From: Stramenopiles sp. TOSAG23-3
Lineage: Eukaryota; Sar
NCBI GenBank assembly: GCA_900128585.1
Contig: LT642567.1
Coordinates: 1-14,451, forward strand
Direction: 5' to 3'
DNA length: 14,451 bases
Shown here: positions 1 through 7,589 of the stretch, one piece after another
Layout of the letters: every line of letters begins with the position of its first letter
Numbering within the stretch: position 1 is the stretch's first letter
The notes under the pieces: generated by a model
The model's database searches: none
What the model was told of the DNA's origin: nothing
The model's input: only the letters and a program-made list of their open reading frames with translations
Position numbers and translations under genes: made by a program

Positions 1-1
1 G

Positions 2-901
2 GGGGATATTGATGTGGAAGAGGAAGGGCTGAAGCCGGAGCACATATGGTGGTTTGCGAAGAAAGGCGACGAGGTAGCCGCTGTGATGAACGACGATGGA
101 ACCTTGAATGAACTCACCTTGGCAATGTGTCAAGACGTGTTCGGGGAAGACCCGCCCGAGGGCACAAGGCTCCCGTCCAGCTACAAGCAGTACCTAAAAG
201 TCATGCGTGAGTACAACAAAGCCTACGAAGAAATTGACGACGTTGTCAAGGAGTTGGAGGAGGCTTCGCGCCCATTCACCGTCGACAGGCCGAATACTGC
301 CGCGGAGATGGCCGCAAACCTTCCGACGGAGCTGATGCTACCGCTTTCGGAGCAGGTGGACGAAGGGAGCGTGTGCATGGTCCTGAGATGGTCGAACCGA
401 AGTTCATGCAGCCCTAAATGGAAGATCGAGCGGTCGGACGATATGTCAGAGACGGGGATTGTGAAAAAGGAGGGTGGCAAAAACGCTTGCGCGGATGTTG
501 TCGCTTTTGGCCCAGGTGCAAGCTTCAAATCACTCTCGGTGGTGTTGGCGTCGGATTCTGACGATTTCGTGAATGACTTGAAGCAAACGTTGGCATCGGT
601 CCACATTTACCAGCATGGGCTGCTGACCGATATTCTGCACGTATCTAACACGAAACCATCGTTCCCGAACGAAGGAAAAGAGTGGAGGATTCTCCAGTTC
701 GAAAGGGAGGGAGGGTCAATGGCCGTAGTAAACGTCATACTCTCCGAGAAAAAGGCGGAGTTGGGCACGGGAGAGAGCGACGGTGAACCTGAAACCGTTT
801 ACAGCAGCAACGAGGAGGAGGAGGACAACGAAGAGGAGGAAATCTACGACGATGAGTTTGAAGAAGACGATTTGTATGGGGACGACGAGTGGGAAGACTA
901 A
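2..901 (+). CDS. Hypothetical protein with acidic C-terminal tail (5' partial)
   Basis: The frame is open from base 2 to a TAA at 899-901, and no ATG lies near the left edge, so this is the last 299 residues of a longer protein. I do not recognise the family. Visible parts: an acidic N-terminal portion; a helical stretch around residues 70-90 rich in Glu, Asp and Lys (AYEEIDDVVKELEEA); a central mixed region with hydrophobic runs typical of a folded domain (about 110-250); and a C-terminal tail of about 40 residues made almost wholly of Glu and Asp (EEEEDNEEEEIYDDEFEEDD). Tails of this kind occur in nuclear, histone-binding and chaperone proteins, but that does not fix a function. Base composition resembles the neighbouring genes. 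Confidence is high that it is coding and low for any role. Confidence 0.8.
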   Translation, partial: GDIDVEEEGLKPEHIWWFAKKGDEVAAVMNDDGTLNELTLAMCQDVFGEDPPEGTRLPSSYKQYLKVMREYNKAYEEIDDVVKELEEASRPFTVDRPNTAAEMAANLPTELMLPLSEQVDEGSVCMVLRWSNRSSCSPKWKIERSDDMSETGIVKKEGGKNACADVVAFGPGASFKSLSVVLASDSDDFVNDLKQTLASVHIYQHGLLTDILHVSNTKPSFPNEGKEWRILQFEREGGSMAVVNVILSEKKAELGTGESDGEPETVYSSNEEEEDNEEEEIYDDEFEEDDLYGDDEWED

Positions 902-1257
902 TCATTGCCAACGAAAAGGTACAGCTTCCATATATTATTTGTTTTTATATAGTAGTGCAAATTACAAATTGCAAATTACAAATCGTAAAATAGTTATTGA
1001 ATTGTGATTATCCTGATGCTACGGTAGGTATTAATATTATTATGATAAATGATCCAATTGGATGTTGTTTGGATTTTTGGATTTTGGGATTGATTATTAT
1101 TATTTTAGCTTATTGCCTTATTATGCCTTTATACTTTATACTTTACAGAGCACTGATGACTGAGGACTGAGCAGTTATTTTGTTCTTTTTATTTACGAAG
1201 TTTTTAAAGTTGTAACGTCATTTATGAAAATGATGCTGTGTACCTGTATTATACAAA

Positions 1258-1284
1258 GTAGTAGAATGGAACTCATTCTACTAC
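1258..1284. repeat. Perfect 11-bp hairpin with 5-nt loop
   Basis: GTAGTAGAATG at 1258-1268 pairs exactly with CATTCTACTAC at 1274-1284 around the loop GAACT. It sits between two same-strand genes, about 360 bases after the stop of the first and 365 before the start of the second. It could shape an RNA 3' end, be a remnant of a small inverted-repeat element, or be chance. The perfect stem and short loop make it the clearest fold outside the genes in this gap. Confidence 0.6.
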
Positions 1285-1484
1285 GGGTAAACTCCTACCT
1301 TGTTCGATTAAATAAGGACAATACAATATAAAAAATCCCTTTCCAAGTATTGGTAAAGGCTGATATGATAGTTAAAAACAACATTGATATTATAGTAATG
1401 CACTACATCCTTAATTAATGAATGGAGACCGCGAAAAACGAAACCAAAAAAAAAAGGGAAAGAAAAAATGTGAATAAAATATTC

Positions 1485-1492
1485 TATAAAAA
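1485..1492 (+). promoter_or_regulatory. TATA-like element upstream of gene at 1650
   Basis: TATAAAAA lies about 160 bases before the ATG at 1650, which would be a plausible core-promoter position if the 5' leader is about 130 bases. The surroundings are AT-rich, so a chance match is likely and the call is weak. Confidence 0.25.
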
Positions 1493-1649
1493 TTAGAAAC
1501 GCATTGCTCCACAAACGGTTGTAGTTTGCGGGTTGCAGTCTGCAAAGTAGAAACAGATTTAAACGCTTCGTTCCCCTTTGCATGGTGCGTTTCTCACTCC
1601 GCTGACGAAAAGTTACCGTGACATTTGTTCGCTCGTCTGAGTTCGGAAG

Positions 1650-3176
1650 ATGCTCAACAATAGAATGCGGCGGTTGACCACTCGGGGCAAGGTGTCTATG
1701 GTTTCCGTGGACCCGCAAAAGAACGGCCCGGGGAACGAAAACGGGGCAAGCTTCCAGAATAGTGAAGAGTTCGAACGCCTTAAGCACGAGAACAATGCAC
1801 TTCGAAGGCGCGTTTCTCACTATGAAACCATGTTCAACAAGAAAAAGAATAAAACGGCAATGGACAAGCACATTCACCTGTTCAGCAACTTGCTGTATCA
1901 GGCAAAAATGGCAAAGAAGGACGCGTCGAAGGACAAATCAATAGGGAAGGAGCAGTTGAAAGCGGAAGTGAAGAAACTGTACGGGCTGCTACAGTTAGCA
2001 AAGAAGGATTGTTTGAACAAAATGGACCAACTTATACAGGCAGACATACGGCTGGAGAAGGAGAGGGAGGAGAGAAACAAACTTTTGGAGCAGTTGACCG
2101 TGGACCGGCAAGTATTTGTGGAACTGCTGAACGCCGATCGGAAGCGGTACGTAGAGACCCTCCAACGGGTGCAGAACGGAGGGCAACATGTCATAATAAA
2201 CGATACTATATTTGGTGAGGATGCCAGGGTCACGTTTAGTTATAGGAAGAAGAAAAAGAAGAAACAAAAAATGCGCGCTCGGCCAAGAACGTCGGAGAAA
2301 ACCTTTCGTAGCAATAAAAACAATAGTAGGACTCGAATGCGCAACCGTCGCAAGCGACCGCACACGGCGGGCCGAGTGGAGCGGAGGGCTGGGGCGGGAA
2401 AGAAGGGCAACGGTAAAGGAAAGCCAGAAGCATTGAGAACAGCATTAAACGAGCGGCCACAGAGTGGCCCCTCTGCAGCAAGTTATGCACGATCAAATTT
2501 GGGCGTCCCTGCCCGAGTCTTGGACGCCGCCCCGCCAGAATCGCCCGCAAGCGTGGTGCAGGAGGACTTCTCGTTCTCGAGTAGCAGTGGAAACCAGGCC
2601 CTCCAACCCCGCCCTCCCCGACGACCGGTTCGGGTGGGGCCCAAAGAGCGCGCTGGCGGGATTCGACGCAGGATTATATCTGGTCCCGATACATCGGTGG
2701 CGAGCACCGGTGACGCCACGGTAATGAGAAAAATAGAAGGAGCGGAAGAGATCATGATGCCCGTCGCCAGCCCGAAACACTCGTACTCCCCTGCAAAGCT
2801 CAGCACGTCCCCGATTAGAAACCTGGCAGAACCGCAGGATGAGATCAATGGAAAGGGGTTCTTTGAAAACGATAGCAACGAAGTGCCCACTATTTCGGGG
2901 GGACCAGTGGAAATCCCGAAAGTTTTGCCTGAGAGTGACACAGCCGAGGAAGAAATAGACGAAGAGGAGGAGGAAGAAGAAGTTGACGAAGAAGAGTCGG
3001 AGGAAGAATCGGAGGAGGAGTCCGAGGACGATGAAATGCTTTCAAAATTAATGCAAGGGATCCAAAACGGTGGCAATGGCGGCGTTGACGGAAGTAGCAG
3101 GAATCAAGAATCCAATGAAACGTACGTGAATTCTGAAAAGGAATCCGTTGTAAGGGACTCTCTACCTGTTCTGTAA
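1650..3176 (+). CDS. Coiled-coil protein with basic middle and acidic C-terminal region
   Basis: The protein has 508 residues, starts at ATG and ends at TAA. I do not recognise the family. Order of parts: basic N-terminus; short heptad-like helix about 38-62 (FERLKHENNALRRRV); longer coiled coil about 98-175, dense in Leu, Lys and Glu; a basic stretch 199-260 beginning with a Lys run (RKKKKKKQK), which could be a nuclear or nucleic-acid-binding signal; a Ser/Pro-rich region 265-400, probably disordered; an acidic block 432-463 built of Glu/Asp with EESEEESEE repeats, likely a casein-kinase-2-type target; and a polar end. Three RPx[T/S] motifs occur at 211 (RPRTS), 236 (RPHTA) and 269 (RPQSG). 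The charge pattern suggests a scaffold or an assembly or chromatin factor, which is inference only. No intron signals interrupt the frame. Confidence 0.85.
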   Translation: MLNNRMRRLTTRGKVSMVSVDPQKNGPGNENGASFQNSEEFERLKHENNALRRRVSHYETMFNKKKNKTAMDKHIHLFSNLLYQAKMAKKDASKDKSIGKEQLKAEVKKLYGLLQLAKKDCLNKMDQLIQADIRLEKEREERNKLLEQLTVDRQVFVELLNADRKRYVETLQRVQNGGQHVIINDTIFGEDARVTFSYRKKKKKKQKMRARPRTSEKTFRSNKNNSRTRMRNRRKRPHTAGRVERRAGAGKKGNGKGKPEALRTALNERPQSGPSAASYARSNLGVPARVLDAAPPESPASVVQEDFSFSSSSGNQALQPRPPRRPVRVGPKERAGGIRRRIISGPDTSVASTGDATVMRKIEGAEEIMMPVASPKHSYSPAKLSTSPIRNLAEPQDEINGKGFFENDSNEVPTISGGPVEIPKVLPESDTAEEEIDEEEEEEEVDEEESEEESEEESEDDEMLSKLMQGIQNGGNGGVDGSSRNQESNETYVNSEKESVVRDSLPVL

Positions 3177-3659
3177 TATGTAATAAGTCTGTTTAAATGT
3201 TTGTTTTCACTCTTTAAAACTCAATATATATTCAATTCAATCCAATTCAATTTGGTTCTTTGTTCACTTTGTTCACTTCGGTTCTATTTCAACTTACACT
3301 TTTTGATCTTTATAACTACGCATTCTTCATTTCATAGGAATATAAATATAATGTATACCAATTAATTACATTACAACTACAAATTATCGTAATTTGAAAT
3401 TCTGAAGAATGAATGAATCAATGAATGAATGAATTGAAGGAATTGAAGGAATTCCTAAGATCTGAGATCATGAAGTCATGAAGTCATCTCAAAAGATTCA
3501 TCAAGATCTCAATAGTAAATAAAGGTTTAAAGATTCAATTCTAAAACGAAAGAAATGGAAAGTAGAAAGTGTGTATTTTGATCATCCCTCGCGCTTTCCC
3601 AATCCCAACCTATCGAAGTTTTTTTGTGTTGCACACCCCAACCCACACCGTATACCATC
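3177..3659. other. Intergenic region rich in short tandem repeats
   Basis: This 483-base gap joins two genes on the same strand. It holds AATTCAAT-type repeats around 3229-3252, a TTGTTCACT direct duplication around 3258-3277, and a tetranucleotide and octanucleotide repeat block at 3407-3488. The last 100 bases before the ATG at 3660 become pyrimidine- and C-rich (CACACCCCAACCCACACC), a likely 5' leader. No small gene is evident. Confidence 0.65.
3407..3488. repeat. Compound microsatellite (GAAT)n plus short direct repeats
   Basis: A run of GAAT units (one unit interrupted at 3419-3420) spans about 3407-3434. It continues into two copies of GAATTGAAG and then two copies of TGAAGTCA with flanking ATCATGA and CATCTC. 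This looks like replication slippage in non-coding DNA, upstream of the gene starting at 3660. Confidence 0.7.
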
Positions 3660-4937
3660 ATGTCCGCGACTGCTGTGTCGGGGGTTACCCGGAAACGCGT
3701 GAGAAAACTTTCGAAGAAGATATACTTACATTTTGATTTGAACCGTACGGTTCTCATGTCGGATGCTGCTGGGGGACGGTCGATAGAGGACACCGTTAAC
3801 TACTTGCTCGCAGAAGTGTGCTATGGAAAGGCGCAGGGCGAGGGGTGGGCCCCCTTTTCCCCGTACGAACCGCGCCCGGGGGCGAACTTGAACCCGGATC
3901 TCGTTTCGTACAAATCGTTCGGGGACCGGAAGTTCCCGTACTTGAACCAAGGCGACGCGTCCGCCAAGGTTCCCGAGGGCTATGAGAGCATAGCAAAGTA
4001 CAATAAAAGCCAAAAGAAGCACCGCAAGAAACTCCAGAGCTCTTTCACGAACGAGGGGAGCCCTGGGGTGTCGTTTCGACCGTACATGGACGACGTATTG
4101 AAGGCGCTCAGCCTGCCGGAGGACAAGCAAGAGGCAGCGGCGAAGGCGTCGGCCGAAGTGGAGAACGGGCTTTTGGCAGAGTTCTGGCGCAACGGGAAGT
4201 ACTTTTTGCTCCCTTCGTTCCTAAATTTTTTGGTGTACCTTCAATCCGACGAAGCACTGATGGAGAATGTCAACATTATCTACCGCACCTTTGGGGAGGA
4301 CCTTGAGGAAGTCTCGAAAGAGTTGAAAATGTTCCAGGAGGGGAAGCACCCGTGCTACCCCGGGCTTCACCTCGACCGGAGGCTTTGCCTCTCTGAACCG
4401 TTCGGGGTGTTTTTTCGAAATAGCGAAGAGAGCGACGGGATAGCCCTGGCCATCGGGACGATGACAAAGGCGCCGAAGGACTGCGCGGACATAAAAGCGT
4501 TTTACGAGGAGTTGGGGCAAGGGAATGTCTCCCTAGCCCACGGGTTTGCAGCGTGCCACAAGGCAATGATGGGGCGCTTCTCCGACACGGTCCACGCCGC
4601 TGGCTTTCGGGATTATTTTGAGTGGTGGCACTCGCACGGGGAAAGCGACGACTCGGGGAAAGTTCTTCTTGTAAACGACAAAAGCTCTGAGGCGTACCAA
4701 AGCGAGTACCACGCCTTCATAGACGATCACGTCGAGGCCGATCACAGCCATATCGTTGATGTACGGACCGCGGGCGACGGGTCCGTCATTTCCCCGAAAG
4801 AGAGCATTGGGAAGGTTATCTTTCGCGCTGAACCGTACGTTGCCATCACGAACGATGCGTACTTTATCGAACAGTTTGAGATGATCCTGAAAACGGCAGG
4901 GGCAGAGGACGTCGGGGACAGGGAGTCCAACCTGTAA
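3660..4937 (+). CDS. Conserved protist-type protein with HAD-like hallmarks
   Basis: The protein has 425 residues. ATG at 3660 is the first ATG in frame; the only upstream in-frame option is a TTG codon at 3624. After a basic N-terminus comes a beta-strand-like string ending in HFDLNRTVLMSD (D26, N28, T30), which resembles HAD-superfamily motif I (DxDxT) but with Asn for the second Asp. A second block, IIYRTFGED, has T210 where HAD motif II carries Thr or Ser. A late block, HAFIDDHVEADHSHIVDVR, offers the acidic pair D355-D356 expected of motif IV. I recall similar uncharacterised proteins in other protists with HFD-x-N-[KR]-T near the start, but cannot verify this. The stretch GFRDYFEWWHSHGESDDSG also looks conserved. 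If the fold is right, the Asn makes ordinary phosphatase activity doubtful. No signal peptide or membrane segment is seen. It converges with the TPR gene, 110 bases between stops. Confidence 0.85.
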   Translation: MSATAVSGVTRKRVRKLSKKIYLHFDLNRTVLMSDAAGGRSIEDTVNYLLAEVCYGKAQGEGWAPFSPYEPRPGANLNPDLVSYKSFGDRKFPYLNQGDASAKVPEGYESIAKYNKSQKKHRKKLQSSFTNEGSPGVSFRPYMDDVLKALSLPEDKQEAAAKASAEVENGLLAEFWRNGKYFLLPSFLNFLVYLQSDEALMENVNIIYRTFGEDLEEVSKELKMFQEGKHPCYPGLHLDRRLCLSEPFGVFFRNSEESDGIALAIGTMTKAPKDCADIKAFYEELGQGNVSLAHGFAACHKAMMGRFSDTVHAAGFRDYFEWWHSHGESDDSGKVLLVNDKSSEAYQSEYHAFIDDHVEADHSHIVDVRTAGDGSVISPKESIGKVIFRAEPYVAITNDAYFIEQFEMILKTAGAEDVGDRESNL

Positions 4938-5047
4938 AGAAAGTTCTCTGCAGGGCAGCCGTACAACGACAAATTGCGTACAACGGTAAAACCAAGAAAA
5001 TTAATACTATCAAAATAATTTGTTTTTTTTTATATTTTAAATAATTC

Positions 5048-5986
5048 TCAACCTTGTTGCTCGTCTTCTTCCGCCACTCCGCTGCCCCCCGAAAGCCGCT
5101 CTCGCAGGGTATCGTTGCATGCTTTCTTGAACGCGACCTTGCATGCCTTTAAATGTTTCCTCGCTTTCGCCAGTTTTTTCTGCAACGACCGCAAAGCGCT
5201 CATGTCGGCGGAAGGCTTGCCCCCCTCCTCGTTTGGTCTACTTTGGGGGACATTACCAGCAGCTGCACCACTGCCGCTGCCAGTTTTCCCTTCTTCTTTG
5301 TTGCCTTCCTCCTCCTGGGACAGGACCAGCTCTTTCAGGGCAAGATAGTCGCCATACGCGAGCTCTGAGTGTGCCCACGTATTGTCAATGTCCCAAAACT
5401 GCCCTCGAACTTCCTTGTCCATCTCCTCCTTGATCATCCCCAAACGCGCGCTGATCCTTCGTTGATACCCTTTCATGCACGTTTTGTCCAGCTTTATGGC
5501 CTCGTCGCAGTCGAACGCGGCCGCGGACCACTGGGACAGTTTCAGCTTGCACTGCGCGCGGTTCAAGTGGAGGGTCACCTTCAAAGCAACGATGGCTTTC
5601 TTTTCCTGGGCAGAGAAGAGATGGTTCAGCTCTTCCTTTTGGTAGTACATTGCAACGAACGCCAAATCGTAATGTTTAATGGCGGCCTGTACCTTCTTCT
5701 TCCCGTCCGCCTTTGCCGCCATCGCGTTGAATATTTCACTGTCCTTGATTCGGTTCGTCTTCGGGTCTTTCAGGCCTTCCAACTGAAGCAGCTTTAATCC
5801 CGCCCTGTACATATCGTTGCCGTTGTTCTTTTCTTTCGTTGCAGATTGCAATCGTTGCGAGATCGGGGCCATCATACTTACCACAGTCCCTGAATCCGAC
5901 GCGCTAGCTTTGTTTGCACTCTCCTCCTCCAGGTTAAACCGTTTAAACTCTTCTGCGGTGGGCTCCACGTTCGCCAAGGACGCCAT
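5048..5986 (-). CDS. TPR co-chaperone with complete carboxylate clamp
   Basis: The protein has 312 residues and starts at ATG 5986-5984; a TTG nine bases further upstream is not needed. It ends at TGA. Three TPR units are visible. Helix 1A (KNNGNDMYRAGLKLL, about 53-67) is separated from helix 1B (AAIKHYDLAF, 101-110) by an unusual insertion of about 35 residues. TPR2 is about 135-165 (LHLNRAQCKLKL then AFDCDEAIKLD), and TPR3 begins at KGYQRRISARLG (172-183). K53, N57, N142, K172 and R176 fit the five clamp positions of Hop, FKBP51/52 and related proteins, which grip the EEVD tail of Hsp70 or Hsp90. A Glu/Gly-rich linker (224-255) and a basic helix (262-298, ALRSLQKKLAKARKHLKACK) follow. There is no PPIase domain. 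A cytosolic Hsp90/Hsp70 adaptor is likely; the exact subfamily is unknown. Confidence 0.88.
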   Translation of the reverse strand: MASLANVEPTAEEFKRFNLEEESANKASASDSGTVVSMMAPISQRLQSATKEKNNGNDMYRAGLKLLQLEGLKDPKTNRIKDSEIFNAMAAKADGKKKVQAAIKHYDLAFVAMYYQKEELNHLFSAQEKKAIVALKVTLHLNRAQCKLKLSQWSAAAFDCDEAIKLDKTCMKGYQRRISARLGMIKEEMDKEVRGQFWDIDNTWAHSELAYGDYLALKELVLSQEEEGNKEEGKTGSGSGAAAGNVPQSRPNEEGGKPSADMSALRSLQKKLAKARKHLKACKVAFKKACNDTLRERLSGGSGVAEEDEQQG

Positions 5987-6049
5987 TCTATACAACGAAG
6001 AAGCAGAAGCCCGCGACCGATGGGTTAGTTTAATATACTCTTAAATGCG

Positions 6050-6057
6050 TATATATA
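6050..6057 (-). promoter_or_regulatory. TATA-like element upstream of TPR gene
   Basis: TATATATA lies 64 bases upstream of the ATG at 5986 on the minus strand, a spacing that would fit a short 5' leader. The local sequence is AT-rich, so this is only a candidate. Confidence 0.3.
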
Positions 6058-6195
6058 AATACACACGAGAACAAAACCTAACAACGAAGGCGTATCGTGG
6101 ATTCAAAATCTGGTACGAATTATAAAAAGGGTATCACAGTTTTCTCTGTGTCACAACAGACGTTTTGCGTTGGAGGTCGGTCAGAAGACAGTCTC

Positions 6196-6245
6196 GAAAA
6201 AAAGGGTCCGAAAAAAAGAAAGAAAAAAACGGGAAAAAAAAAATC
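6196..6245. repeat. Homopurine/homopyrimidine tract
   Basis: The plus strand runs as A-rich purines with G insertions (pattern A7-GGG, then A7-G-A3-G-A7, then GGG-A10) with only a few pyrimidines. It lies downstream of the MORN gene and upstream of the TPR gene. It could be a pyrimidine-rich 3' UTR on the minus strand or a nucleosome-depleting element. No specific function is shown. Confidence 0.5.
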
Positions 6246-6308
6246 GGTTTGTTTTATGCACGAACTTCTAAAAGTTCCTTTAATAACAATTTATATACAT
6301 CATATTTT

Positions 6309-6929
6309 TTACATCCCGTCACGACCACTTTGATTCGAACCTTTTAACAATTGACTTTTGCAACACCCTTTCTCTGGACAAGAGGCAACTTCGTTGCCGT
6401 CGCGGTACAATCGTTCAATAATCCATTCCCCATAAATCCAACCAGGCCGTTTCGTCACACCACACCCATGCCTTATCCCATTCTTATATTTTCCAGTAAA
6501 CACAGTCTTGTCGTTTTTAAACTTAACCGTACCAACTCCATGACGATTTCCATCTTTCCATTCCCCTTTATAATAGCTATCAAGGGAAACATAAACACCA
6601 CGCCCGTGCTGCTTGTTACGACTCCATTGCCCATTGTAATAATCACCACTTGGAAACGTATACTTGCCCTTCTTTCTTAGCCCGTGCTCCCACGTTCCTT
6701 CATAGCTTGTTTTGTCACCATCCCAGACAATCTTCCCGTGTCCGTGTGGTTTTCCATCTAAAAAGGATCCGCGATATACGTTACCTTCTTCTTTAAATGT
6801 CCCTTTACCATCAATGCAATTCCCTTTCACACACTTACTTTCCCCTCTGTTTGCACAGAAAAGAACAACAAGCAGGAACAACAAACATTTCTTCTTCACG
6901 ATGATCCAACTTTTTGAACCTACCATCAT
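6309..6929 (-). CDS. Secreted MORN-repeat protein
   Basis: The protein has 206 residues and ends at TAA. I chose ATG 6929-6927 because it directly precedes a classical signal peptide: basic residues, a hydrophobic core KKKCLLFLLVVLFC, then a polar boundary near residues 27-32. An in-frame ATG at 7109 would add 60 residues of AT-rich, low-complexity character and bury the signal. Five clear MORN repeats follow, starting at about residues 52 (YRGSFLDGKPHGHG), 76, 98, 120 (YKGEWKDGNRHGVG) and 144 (FTGKYKNGIRHGCG), with a partial sixth at 166 (YGEW). Cysteines flank the array: C33 and C38 in KCVKGNCIDGKG, then C174, C179 and C180, which fits an extracytoplasmic setting. The layout resembles bacterial secreted MORN proteins more than eukaryotic cytosolic ones such as radial-spoke or PIP-kinase MORN arrays. 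Three sampled lines (6481-6660) are about 39% GC, lower than neighbouring genes. Ligand and role are unknown. Confidence 0.85.
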   Translation of the reverse strand: MMVGSKSWIIVKKKCLLFLLVVLFCANRGESKCVKGNCIDGKGTFKEEGNVYRGSFLDGKPHGHGKIVWDGDKTSYEGTWEHGLRKKGKYTFPSGDYYNGQWSRNKQHGRGVYVSLDSYYKGEWKDGNRHGVGTVKFKNDKTVFTGKYKNGIRHGCGVTKRPGWIYGEWIIERLYRDGNEVASCPEKGCCKSQLLKGSNQSGRDGM

Positions 6930-7223
6930 ATAGTCAATCAACAAACATACAAATTGACGAAGAAAAAGCGTTTGAAATTGAAACGCAACTCGATTGAAAC
7001 CAATTCTATCTACATTGATAAAAGTTTTTAAATTTGTTGAAATTGAACAGAGATCATATTTTTTATTACCAACGCGAAACGCGAAGAAGCGAAGAAGAAG
7101 AACGACCATTTTATTTTTGTGTTTTCTTTCTTCTTCTTCTGTTTTTTTTTTTTTACTTCGACATTAAATTATTAAGTACGACTAAAATATTCAAAATACA
7201 TTCATTAGTATGCAAATGCTTAG

Positions 7224-7235
7224 TATATAAATATA
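7224..7235 (+). promoter_or_regulatory. TATA-like element, candidate core promoter of METTL9-like gene
   Basis: TATATAAATATA is followed about 100 bases later by CCAAT and a GC-rich box. If the METTL9-like transcript begins between about 7255 and 7420, with a 5' UTR intron after it, this would be a sensible TATA position. The evidence is circumstantial. Confidence 0.25.
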
Positions 7236-7443
7236 CATGTCCTATCTGAAGAAAGGTCCTTCGATTTTTATTTTATTTTTCAAATAAAAAAAGTCCGTCC
7301 GATCATCATCATCACCACCACCCCCAATAATATAACGCTCCGCCCCTCCGATCGCTGATCAGTCTGTCTTTAATGAATTCCCGTTCTTTGACAGTTCAGT
7401 TTGTTGAACTTTGTCAACAATTATGAACACTTTATACGATTGG

Positions 7444-7589
7444 GTAAGTTGCGGAATACAGCAAGAAAGTTCTTGTTCTCTCTCGCTGACTCGCCCAAGG
7501 CCTTGGTGTTCTCTTTTTCTTTCACACCACGAACACTTTTTTCCCCAGTGTACATTTTCCCCGGCCTCCGGTCGCTGTGCGTGTTGCAG
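7444..7589 (+). other. Candidate 5' UTR intron of METTL9-like gene
   Basis: TGG|GTAAGT at 7441-7449 matches the consensus 5' splice site. GTGTTGCAG at 7581-7589 is a good 3' splice site 28 bases before the METTL9-like ATG. CTGAC near 7488 could be a branch point but is far from the acceptor. The 146-base interval would be a normal intron size. An ATG at 7423 lies in the would-be first exon; joined through this intron it is out of frame with the methyltransferase, so the intron, if real, is in the 5' leader. Every other gene here is uninterrupted, so this may be chance. Confidence 0.35.

Larger units (their letters stand above)
902..1649. other. AT-rich intergenic region
   Basis: This 748-base gap separates two genes on the same strand. 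It contains poly-A and poly-T runs, short ATT-type repeats (about 1030-1100), a perfect hairpin at 1258-1284 and a TATA-like string at 1485-1492. The last 150 bases are less AT-rich and probably hold the promoter and 5' leader of the gene at 1650. A minus-strand open frame at 1308-1877 crosses the gap, but it has no recognisable content and overlaps the coding frame of the next gene. I see no RNA gene. Confidence 0.7.
5987..6308. other. Intergenic region between two minus-strand genes
   Basis: This 322-base gap holds the promoter and leader of the TPR gene (to its left) and the 3' end of the MORN gene (to its right). A TATA-like string is at 6050-6057. A nearly pure purine tract, about 6196-6245 on the plus strand, is made of A runs broken by single or double G (GGGTCCG interrupts it once). 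No gene is seen. Confidence 0.6.

Noticed and set aside
1308-1877. 189-codon minus-strand frame across the intergenic gap and the start of the coiled-coil gene
   Set aside because: Half is AT-rich intergenic sequence giving Phe/Ile/Tyr runs, the rest is antisense to a convincing coding region, and no motif is visible.
6324-6344. T-loop-like GGTTCGAATC on the minus strand, suggesting a tRNA
   Set aside because: It lies inside the MORN coding region, and I found no acceptor stem, D arm or anticodon arm around it.
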